NCBI GenBank assembly: GCA_004335635.1
Contig: QAXH01004244.1
Location: 1,188 to 14,602 of the forward strand
Source: Chloromonas sp. AAM2
Taxonomy: Eukaryota; Chlorophyta; Chlorophyceae; Chlamydomonadales; Chlamydomonadaceae
Reading direction: 5' to 3'
DNA: 13,415 nucleotides
Of the stretch, positions 8,783-13,415 are shown in pieces. The stretch's first letter is position 1. Every line of letters starts with the position of its first letter. The translations under genes and the position numbers were made by a program. The notes beneath the pieces are model-generated. The model was given only the letters and a program-made list of their open reading frames with translations, was not told the DNA's origin and ran no database searches.

Positions 8783-11700
8783 CTTTTTACATCCGTGTTA
8801 AAGCGCGCAATGCGCATAAGGGATGTGTCCCGCAACTCAGGGACAAAAAAACTCAAAGTCAATGGACATGAGTCGTAAAACAAAAAGTCATAGAGCAGGA
8901 GCCTGGCAGCCAGTGGCAGAAGTTGTGTTATAAACATATAGATGAAGACGGTGCAATCATGCTGAGAGCGCTCCCACCTCCAAGAACGTAATAATGTACA
9001 GCACGCCTCCCAGCAGATCCATGCTCCATCTGGCCCTGGGGCTGTTGAAGTACGCCTGCTGGCCCCAGTTAACGTAGTGGTACAGCCGACAGGCCCGGTG
9101 CAGGGAAGCCATGCCAGGGGGAGTGAAGCCCATGTTGACGAGGGTGGTGAACAGGAACGACGGGTCCTGCAACAAGGGACCAAGGGGAGTCTCTTGCACA
9201 GGTGGCGGTTCAAACTCGGGTGGAGGCAAGGGGAGCACTGGCCCTGGATAGTCTTAAAAACAGAACGAAAGGGGAACAAGGAACTGTCTTGGAACAGGCT
9301 GGACGTACACCGAGTCATTGATGATGATCAAAGTGCAGATTCCAGTCGTTGTAAAGTTGGTGCACGTGTACAAAATATTTGCAATCAGAGGGTCAAAGTA
9401 CATGTAGAACAACCTATCCCTTCGTGTCTTATCAGCACCCTTAGTGAGTGTGCACACCAGCCGTTCCTTCCAAGGCTTACCAGCATGGTCAGCGCATTGG
9501 AGCCATCCTTGCACGTCTCTAGAACGAACTCCGCGCCCTGCCTGCAATAAATCACACGCAAGTCAACAGGTCCACCAGCGTCAAGGCATGCGGAGCCGAA
9601 ACTGCATATTCTTTGGATTGCATGAGGCTCACCCACAACAATACACCTTGCCAACTGCAATAACAATTATTCAGCTGATACTCAGATTCAGCTGATCACA
9701 GCGGTGGCAGGACAGAAAAAAGCAGTTGACACGTCCAACTGTTGCGGTATGGGTTGCCCATGGCATCATGCCATTGGCCTGGCAACTGAAGAAGCAAGAA
9801 GCTGGGCCACTAGTCGCAAACAGGCGACACCAATGGATGTACACTTGATCATGTGTCGACACGCTTACCATATCTTGTTTACGTATTCCTGCACCAGGGG
9901 TGCGTCCGTGAACGCCGTGTCCTGGTCCTCTAGGGCGAGGCGCAGGGGCGGCAGGTCGCTCACAAGCACGGGGATCAGGCGGGAAGACTGCGGGGAACAA
10001 TCACCGCAAAGGTAAATATATATGCAGCATATATATCAATCAACATAATCACCGCAAAGGTAATGTGTCACAGCGTACAGGTAGCACAGGGTTATCATAC
10101 CAATTGATTCCCATATCAGAATGTGGGTTGGTGTTCCATTTAAAGGAGGGTCTGTTCAAAGGAGGGTCGATGTAGTGCAACCATAATCTCAGTTGCTGAA
10201 TCATGCACTGCATAGTGTCAGTGGTTGTGCCCATGTGACTCCTGTTCTCTGCAAACGCATTGTGTTGGGGATGCTTGGCCTTGTGGTGCGTCCCTGCCTC
10301 ACCGGGAGATCCAGTATCATGTGCAGTCGCGGCATGACCTCCAAATCATCACCCCCGGTGCGCCGCTGCGATTCCTTGAGCTCATGCAGGATAAGCAGCT
10401 GCGCACTCAGACAGGTGAGATGTGCGCTTGACTTGATATAGCTATTAGATATAGACAGAAGCAGGATAGGTATGATGTGTCGCTCCAGTGCGTTGCTAAA
10501 GAACGGGCGATGCTGCAAAAAATAAAGACAGACACTGTTGAGTTTAGGTCCTGGTTGATTGCTTTGTTACATACAGGGAAGCCGTCGAAGGACATGGGCT
10601 GGGACGTGTACCGCCCTGACCTATCCCGTGCAAGAAAGGAGAAGAAAGGCAGGAACAAAGGCAGAATCAGGCCCGAAAGCAGAAACAAACAAGGCAGAAG
10701 TGACGGCAACCGGCTATGAAGGACGCAACACCTAGGGCTCCTGGTAAGTTGCCCACTCCTTGCAAGCTATGGTTCATCTGTTGACTTGACATCCATAGAC
10801 TCAAAACATCTGTACTGCCCACCTGTAGGCTCTGTAACTTGATGAGTGCCTCCTCAAGCTCTGCCGTTGGCTTCTTCTTGTGGCGCTGCTTGATTTCAAA
10901 CCGTAAGGCACGAATGACCGCCGTGGTCACAGCAAGAGGCGCTACGGAGTGGCGATGACAAAATCATGCTCAGGTATATCATATCTGATTATGAATCAAG
11001 TGAGAGTACACTCTGACAAAGGGTGGCAATGACAACATCCAGATAATGCACAGGTACACATGTGCAATAAATCTGTTGAGGAAGAGTGATGTAGCACGCA
11101 GTCAGCTGTTGACTATGGTGAAAACGCAAAGTCCAAGCACGGATTCATAAGCTTGTGTTTGTAGCCACCAGATTCAGCACTTGACGAACCAAAGGTTCCC
11201 TGGCATCCAGTGGCAGGCCATCATTGTCCAGTCAGCATTGGGCATGCTGCAGCGTGGCATCAGCCCTCACCTGGTTGGTTTATCATGTAGACCGTGATCA
11301 GCTCGGTGGCCGAGCCGTAAGCCGCAGGCACCGCCTCCCAGTTGTGCACCAGGAACTTGAGGGCGGGGTAAGACAGCGCACAGCGGCACTTGCCCATCTG
11401 CAGGCAGGAGCGCATGAACTGCTGTGGCAGGATGCAAATGCAATGCTGGGATAAATACCAGATGCCGCCTGGGATTGCCAGCTGGAATTGCTTGTGGACT
11501 GGCGGACACACCAATCCATCTGAGACTGTCTGGTCCTGCTGCTTGTTGGCAGCTGCCACATCAGATCTAGACATGCTCCTAGGAAACACAAGACACGGCA
11601 CCAGCACATTGGCACCCTCAAGAGTTGGCCAGTAGGTCAGCAACTAGAGGTTTTGCGGACTTAACTTGCAGCATGTAGTGACAGATAAATGCCCATGAGC

Positions 11701-12922
11701 CAGGCAACACAGGTAGTAGTTGCTGTGCATGAGCATGACACATGCGCTATACTGGCAGACACCCACTCACGAGTATGCACATCATCTCCAACTGCCCAGT
11801 GCGCACAGCCAAGTCCACCGCCAGCACCTGTGGCGCGAGATGGATGTTATGAGGGCTGTTGTGTAAACACCTTGTCACTGTGCCCAGGTGAACGGTCTGT
11901 GCAAGTAATCTGTTTAATGCAGATTGAACAATCTCGTGCTGCCACTGCTGAGCACAGAGGACCTGGGCATACAGACGCCTTTGAGCCATTCTCGCTACAT
12001 TACAGGTGCATCACAGGAGCCATGTTCGTCTCTGATAGCCCTCTATCATTTGGCACATACTGTGTTTTGCACTGCAACTCCGTTAGGTTCAGAGCCGTGC
12101 GCTGTGAGGCTTGTGCTAAACACTGGCCTTGGCGGTTTGTGTGCATGATTACAGCTCAGCAACCGGCTGATCATGGCATAGGCTGAATATGTATGATAGG
12201 TACAGTGACCCACGCACAGGTACGTGCGGTTGCGATCAAGATGGGGCAAACCTCCTGCTATCAGGTTTCAGGTAGAGCTCACCTCCGGGTAGTGTCCGGG
12301 TGGCAGGAAAGTCATGTCATGGGAGGCAAGGTACGAAATCTCCAACGGCAGCTCAAGATCTGAATATGTGACACGGTGTGAGCAAGCCATCAGCATACGT
12401 TAGTCTTATATAGTCTTGTGTCGCATCTTGGGATTGCAGTCTTGAGGTCGTGAACGCAGGCTCGGCAATGCCTATTTGACCACTCTTCACATGATTGGCA
12501 TGATGGTGTGTGCGTGGCCAACTCTGCTAACTGATCACCTCTGCCCACCAAGAAGCAGAAACCATTGGTTACGGTAGTCCAAGTACACTATGTGCAGTGT
12601 CAACTACGGCTGGTCCATTGGGTTCTGTCCACCAAGGAGCACATTGGTTTGGCCAGGCATGAGCATCTTGTATCCCATCAAACATTCCTTTAGTTGTGCC
12701 ACGCACCGCTCTTGACGATTTTGCGCACGTCCGCCAGCCGCCCCCTCCGTATGCTCTTGATCATCTTTGGCATGAAGGCGTCATGGTACGTGTCGATGCA
12801 GCCCGCAAAAACGGGGATGTCGGCCGCGCCCCCCTCAGACCGGCCCGCGGGCAGCAGGCGACCGGTGCCCACCTCGTCTGCCCCAGACTCAGTGAACTGG
12901 GTACGCCCCTTTACAGAACCAT
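4714..12922 (-). CDS. TRP-like cation channel with ankyrin-like N-terminus, internal part (14 exons)
   Basis: Minus-strand join, in transcript order: 12922-12707, 12359-12283, 11827-11771, 11421-11271, 10941-10823, 10512-10303, 9987-9869, 9541-9481, 9166-8978, 7496-7408, 6607-6524, 5882-5792, 5551-5488, 4820-4714. Every intron is GT-AG and every junction keeps phase, which a chance set of open segments would rarely do. The product (about 540 residues) has a soluble part with ankyrin-like helices, a pre-S1 linker and four hydrophobic segments in a spacing like S1-S4 of a six-transmembrane channel. The motif L-G-P-M-L-N-T-M after S4 is the main reason for the TRP call. Known family function: non-selective, often calcium-permeable, cation entry at plasma, ciliary or organelle membranes. 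That function is inferred, since the pore exons are not visible. S4 has only one arginine, which argues against classical voltage gating. Alternatives are another ion-transport-domain protein, or a gene truncated on its left side. Confidence 0.6.
4821..5487 (-). other. intron between S3-S4 loop exon and S4 exon
   Basis: A 667-base intron with ends gtaagt and ccgcag. It contains a hydrophobic open piece on the minus strand near 4920-4983 (A-S-K-A-I-L-L-A-R-L-A-K-L-T). Its phases do not fit either neighbour, so it was left out. Nothing else was recognised. Confidence 0.5.
5488..5551 (-). CDS. channel exon: S3-S4 loop
   Basis: A 64-base exon from acceptor ctgcaatgcag to a consensus donor gtaagt, phase 0 in and phase 1 out. 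It encodes Q-Y-T-L-A-L-N-G-D-P-L-G-G-G-V-A-H-E-M-L-L plus one base of the next codon (Lys after joining). It is the only piece found that converts the phase-0 end of S3 to the phase-1 entry of the S4 exon. The glycine/proline-rich character suits an exposed loop. Confidence 0.55.
5792..5882 (-). CDS. channel exon carrying transmembrane segment S3
   Basis: A 91-base exon. Its first base (G) completes the Arg codon begun in the S2 exon. It then has 30 codons: Y-K-R-D-A-L-M-Y-L-S-R-S-P-A-T and C-L-F-L-A-V-D-L-L-L-L-Y-L-S-V, ending in phase 0 at donor gtgagg. The pattern 'basic S2-S3 linker, Y-L-S, then hydrophobic helix with a central Asp' fits S3 of six-transmembrane channels. The acceptor (ctgtcgcag) directly adjoins the 11-bp minisatellite, whose minus strand provides the pyrimidine tract. 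Confidence 0.7.
5886..6140. repeat. 11-bp minisatellite (GGAGGCAGTAC) with 57-bp higher-order unit
   Basis: The unit ggaggcagtac repeats in near-perfect tandem at about 6048-6135, with single-base variants (aaaggcagtac, agaggcagtac). On the left, a larger 57-bp unit beginning gtacggaggcagtacacat occurs at 5891 and again at 5948. The array fills the 3' end of the S2-S3 intron and stops at the S3 acceptor. Eleven bases is not a multiple of three, so frames through it are artefacts with an 11-residue period. Confidence 0.9.
6141..6523. other. remainder of the S2-S3 intron
   Basis: It contains a short TTG run (about 6255-6270) and a run of gggaggga-type repeats (about 6312-6335) on the plus strand. 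No exon with suitable phase was found. Confidence 0.5.
6524..6607 (-). CDS. channel exon carrying transmembrane segment S2
   Basis: An 84-base exon between acceptor tttgcccgcag and donor gtgagg, phase 2 in and phase 2 out. It encodes R-S-Q-T-V-N-V-I-V-F-C-L-F-T-L-G then N-I-T-E-A-L-I-V-L-L-V. This is a near-continuous hydrophobic helix with an acidic residue towards its cytosolic end, as in S2 of TRP channels. The other two frames contain stops. Its GC content stands out from the AT-richer intron around it. A SINE-like insertion sits only 23 bases upstream of the exon in the transcript direction. Confidence 0.7.
6631..6726 (+). mobile_element. 68-bp SINE-like insertion with 14-bp target site duplication
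   Basis: aattcttatttttg occurs at 6631-6644 and again, identically, at 6713-6726. The 68 bases between (6645-6712) start agcgccTAGCTGGTTGG, which resembles a tRNA A box. They continue to gGGTTGAACC, which is B-box-like. They end in four ATG/TGA-type triplets (atgatgatgatg) against the second duplication. Perfect duplications, a simple 3' tail and a tRNA-like head are the marks of retroposition by a LINE. The boxes are imperfect, so descent from a tRNA is inferred; it could also be the extreme 3' end of a LINE. Confidence 0.7.
6727..7407. other. rest of the S1-S2 loop to S2 intron
   Basis: The plus strand is open for a long way here (6747-7532), but it is rich in Cys, His and Ser and built from recurring words such as catgcatgccact and cctatgcactc. 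It shows no domain. It is treated as low-complexity intron DNA. Confidence 0.5.
7408..7496 (-). CDS. channel exon: S1-S2 loop
   Basis: An 89-base exon, phase 0 in (acceptor tatgcgttgcag) and phase 2 out (donor gtgagt). It encodes V-V-G-T-N-A-L-P-S-W-N-E-S-Q-K-L-Y-T-A then E-P-G-T-P-A-Y-A-A-A. It supplies exactly the phase change needed between the S1 exon (ends phase 0) and the S2 exon (starts phase 2). N-E-S is an N-glycosylation sequon, which fits the outward-facing S1-S2 loop. The exon lies in an otherwise repetitive intronic region. Confidence 0.6.
7497..8977. other. large intron between S1 exon and S1-S2 loop exon
   Basis: A 1481-base intron with ends gtggga and gttgcag. Apart from the TTG tract, it has a near-duplicate agcacgagactt(t/c)aca word about 45 bases apart (about 8571 and 8613). 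No further exon that keeps phase was found. A 45-base open piece near 8790-8850 (L-R-D-T-S-L-M-R-I-A-R-F-N-T-D) has a good acceptor but only a weak donor, and it was not included. Confidence 0.5.
8700..8782. repeat. TTG microsatellite (CAA on the gene strand)
   Basis: About 27 TTG triplets with one interruption (ttatttg at 8721-8727). It lies within the S1-loop intron and would be transcribed as a CAA run. A polyglutamine frame exists across it but has no splice or coding support. Confidence 0.95.
8978..9166 (-). CDS. channel exon carrying transmembrane segment S1
   Basis: It has 63 codons, phase 0 at both ends, from acceptor ttgttgcag to donor gtggga. The first part (D-P-S-F-L-F-T-T-L-V-N-M-G-F-T-P-P-G-M-A) is followed by Y-H-Y-V-N-W-G-Q-Q-A-Y-F and N-S-P-R-A-R-W-S-M-D. 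The hydrophobic stretch L-L-G-G-V-L-Y-I-I-T-F-L then makes S1. 'Aromatic residues, N-S-P, then a basic residue before S1' is typical of the approach to the membrane in TRP channels. A second acceptor allows a longer exon starting at 9214 (F-E-P-P-P-V-Q-E-T-P), also in phase 0, so the 5' edge is open. Confidence 0.7.
9481..9541 (-). CDS. channel exon: short pre-S1 segment
   Basis: A 61-base exon between acceptor tttattgcag and donor gtaagc. Its first base completes the Trp codon, then it encodes Q-G-A-E-F-V-L-E-T-C-K-D-G-S-N-A-L-T-M-L, and it leaves in phase 0. It follows the I-W end of the previous exon as the W-x-G segment does in TRPM-type proteins. It is short, and its support comes from phase agreement and good splice sites. 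Confidence 0.6.
9869..9987 (-). CDS. channel exon: last ankyrin-like unit / pre-S1 linker
   Basis: Acceptor ttccccgcag, donor gtaagc; phase 0 in, and phase 2 out within a Trp codon. It reads S-S-R-L-I-P-V-L-V-S-D-L-P-P-L-R-L-A-L, then E-D-Q-D-T-A-F-T-D-A-P-L-V-Q-E-Y-V-N-K-I-W. In TRPM-like and related channels the end of the cytosolic domain has the form 'L.lAle....aFv.hp.vQ.ll..iW'. The match in spacing, with Phe, Gln and terminal Ile-Trp, is one of the two strongest supports for the channel call. Confidence 0.7.
9999..10063. repeat. 17-bp direct repeat flanking an AT-rich palindrome
   Basis: aatcaccgcaaaggtaa occurs at 9999-10015 and 10047-10063. Between them, at 10016-10036, is ATATATATGC-A-GCATATATAT, a perfect inverted repeat with 10-bp arms. 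It lies 12 bases beyond the acceptor of the 9869-9987 exon, inside the intron. Confidence 0.85.
10303..10512 (-). CDS. channel exon: helical segment before pre-S1 linker
   Basis: It has 70 codons, phase 0 at both ends, from acceptor ttttttgcag to donor gtgagg. It starts H-R-P-F-F-S-N-A-L-E-R-H-I-I-P-I and ends M-P-R-L-H-M-I-L-D-L-P. The middle (I-S-N-S-Y-I-K-S-S-A-H-L) is AT-rich and less protein-like. A small intron could be hidden there, with a downstream acceptor just before L-L-I-L-H-E-L-K-E-S, but no donor in the right phase was seen, so a single exon is preferred. Confidence 0.55.
10823..10941 (-). CDS. channel exon: charged helix
   Basis: It enters in phase 1 after acceptor cgtag, completing an Ala codon, and leaves in phase 0 at donor gtgggc. 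It has 39 full codons. The first part is hydrophobic (P-L-A-V-T-T-A-V-I-R-A-L-R-F-E-I). A basic run follows (K-Q-R-H-K-K-K-P), then an acidic amphipathic helix (A-E-L-E-E-A-L-I-K-L-Q-S-L-Q). The basic run could be a regulatory or lipid-contacting surface, but that is only inference. Confidence 0.6.
11271..11421 (-). CDS. channel exon: cysteine-containing helical segment
   Basis: It encodes 50 codons, phase 0 in and phase 1 out, with acceptor gccacag and donor gtgagg. It begins Q-F-M-R-S-C-L-Q-M-G-K-C-R-C and continues to Y-P-A-L-K-F-L-V-H-N-W-E-A, then S-A-T-E-L-I-T-V-Y-M-I-N-Q-P. GC content is about 60 percent, against lower values in the introns on both sides. It probably continues the helical repeat stack of the cytosolic domain. 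The three closely spaced cysteines are notable, but no metal-binding family is recognised. Confidence 0.65.
11771..11827 (-). CDS. channel exon: ankyrin-like helix pair
   Basis: A 57-base exon with both ends in phase 0, between acceptor gcgccacag and donor gtgagt. It encodes V-L-A-V-D-L-A-V-R-T-G-Q-L-E-M-M-C-I-L. The pattern 'A-v-d-L-A-v-r-t-G-q-l-e-m-m-c-i-L' matches the core of an ankyrin repeat, with its small Ala, Leu-Ala and Gly turn. This is the clearest ankyrin-like unit in the protein. The exon is short, so the call depends on the phase match with both neighbours. Confidence 0.6.
12283..12359 (-). CDS. channel exon: ankyrin-like segment
   Basis: It runs from acceptor cag to donor gtgagc. 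The two leading bases complete an Asp codon with the previous exon. It encodes 25 further codons: L-E-L-P-L-E-I-S-Y-L-A-S-H-D-M-T-F-L then P-P-G-H-Y-P-E, leaving in phase 0. The proline/glycine turn followed by H-Y-P-E leads straight into the next exon (V-L-A-V-D-L-A-V), as a loop leads into the next helix in ankyrin-type repeats. It has no similarity that I can name beyond that pattern. Confidence 0.65.
12707..12922 (-). CDS. channel exon: linker plus first ankyrin-like helices
   Basis: It encodes 71 full codons between an acceptor (gccatgcag) and the donor gtgcgt; phase 1 in and phase 1 out. The first half is polar and glycine-rich. The second half looks folded, with G-C-I-D-T-Y-H-D-A-F-M-P-K-M-I-K-S and then I-R-R-G-R-L-A-D-V-R-K-I-V-K. 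The latter resembles an ankyrin helix pair of the form 'A.rRGrl.dVr.Lv'. GC content is high compared with the flanking introns. The exact 5' edge is uncertain because a second AG (giving a start at the T-Q-F-T-E-S segment) is also usable. Confidence 0.65.
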
Positions 12923-13138
12923 CTGCATGGCAACGTGAAGGGGTTGTCATCACCGCATTAGTGGTGATCACACCCGGATACCGTGCAAAGTGTGCACGAG
13001 ATGTCTGCATGCAGGACTGGCATGCATGCGCCAGGAACCAAGAAAAGTATGGGAAGTTATAGCCGAATAGCGTACTGTCATGTTGAAGGCAAATCATTGT
13101 TGTAATGTGATATCGCAATGGTGAACCCATTTATTATC

Positions 13139-13178
13139 ATTTTTTATTTTCTAATCTAATTACTTAATCTAATTACTT
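13139..13178. repeat. AT-rich tandem duplication
   Basis: The word taatctaattact is present twice in tandem (about 13152-13177) after a T-rich stretch. It lies inside the intron next to the tentative 13181 exon. Confidence 0.7.
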
Positions 13179-13180
13179 AC

Positions 13181-13279
13181 TAGTGTTGCGCCGCGCAGTG
13201 CGCGGCGGGCGGACCGGGGCAGGGGCAGGGACAGGGGGCAGGGGACCGGGGACAGACTGAAAGCCTAGCCTAACAGTGC
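13181..13279 (-). CDS. tentative proline-rich exon upstream of the channel exons
   Basis: A very pyrimidine-rich acceptor (ending tgttgcag) precedes 99 open bases, and a consensus donor gtaagt follows. Entering in phase 1, it reads T-V-R-L-G-F-Q-S-V-P-G-P-L-P-P-V and then further P/A-rich and R-rich residues. It leaves in phase 1, which fits the next exon at 12922. The composition suggests a disordered linker between an upstream domain and the ankyrin-like part. The DNA is strongly C-rich on this strand, so the open frame could be a by-product of base composition. A further 40-base open piece at 13331-13370 (M-E-T-D-A-Y-K-Y-G-M-L-R-P) could join it in phase, but only across an unusually short intron of 51 bases; it is not called. 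Confidence 0.35.
13189..13258 (+). other. GC hairpin and G-run block
   Basis: 13189-13207 is an inverted repeat with 9-bp arms (cgccgcgca/tgcgcggcg) around one base. It is followed by repeated GGGG/GGG runs separated by ca, aca or acc (about 13214-13252) that meet the pattern for a G-quadruplex on the plus strand. The block overlaps the tentative proline-rich exon. Confidence 0.7.
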
Positions 13280-13415
13280 CTGCAACAGGCGGCAGCGGGT
13301 CAGGCAAGAACAGCGCAAGTCACGTGCAACTTGGACGGAGCATGCCGTACTTGTAAGCATCTGTCTCCATCTTGTCAGAGCAGGATCAGACACGGTCACG
13401 TGCCGACAACATGCC

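Noticed and set aside
8533..9318. Minus-strand open frame of 261 codons containing polyglutamine
   Set aside because: It runs in another frame through the S1 exon, and its glutamine run is the CAA microsatellite in the intron.
9254..9478. Minus-strand open piece with R-R-D-R-L-F-Y-M-Y-F-D-P-L-I-A-N
   Set aside because: It looks protein-like, but its usable donors give phases that do not join the S1 exon, while direct splicing from 9481 to 9166 (or 9214) keeps phase.
10577..10626. Possible small exon with R-Y-T-S-Q-P-M-S-F-D-G-F-P
   Set aside because: Its phases do not match the exon at 10823, whereas 10823 joins 10512 directly in phase.
1..13415. Bacterial-type operon, CRISPR array, rRNA or intact tRNA gene
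   Set aside because: No regularly spaced repeats with unique spacers, no ribosomal RNA signature and no complete cloverleaf were seen; gene structure is spliced.

Overview
This is eukaryotic nuclear DNA. On the minus strand a chain of short open segments, each bounded by a good acceptor (pyrimidines then AG) and a good GT donor, joins in one reading frame through every intron. On the plus strand no convincing gene was found. The host is uncertain: a green alga or another intron-rich protist or simple eukaryote is a low-confidence guess, based on intron style, TTG microsatellites and intronic minisatellites.

Right-hand two thirds (about 4714-13279, minus strand): an internal part of one large gene. 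Fourteen exons join with matching phases and encode about 540 residues; a fifteenth, at the right, is tentative. The amino-terminal exons (12922 down to about 9481) look like soluble helical, ankyrin-like repeats ending in a pre-membrane segment (S-S-R-L-I-P-V-L ... Y-V-N-K-I-W). The later exons carry four hydrophobic segments, which I read as S1 (8978-9166), S2 (6524-6607), S3 (5792-5882) and S4 (4714-4820), with loops in 7408-7496 and 5488-5551. S4 runs into S-L-G-P-M-L-N-T-M-K, which resembles the S4-S5 region of TRP-type cation channels. The best call is a TRP-like channel with an ankyrin-like amino terminus. Neither the start codon nor the pore half (S5, pore loop, S6) is seen in the window, so the gene should extend past both edges, or it is broken at the left.

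Introns: several hold distinctive DNA. These are an 11-bp minisatellite touching the S3 acceptor (5886-6140), a 68-bp SINE-like insertion with a perfect 14-bp target duplication just upstream of the S2 acceptor (6631-6726), a long TTG tract (8700-8782), and a 17-bp direct repeat flanking a palindrome (9999-10063).

Left third (1-4700): three copies of a dispersed repeat family in the same orientation. Two look complete (1186-2946 and 3354-4574), with short inverted ends and a CATGN duplication; one (from base 1) is cut by the window edge and degraded at its 3' side. No transposase-like protein is conserved between copies, so the family is probably non-autonomous. If the channel gene is intact, this block lies inside the intron that follows S4.
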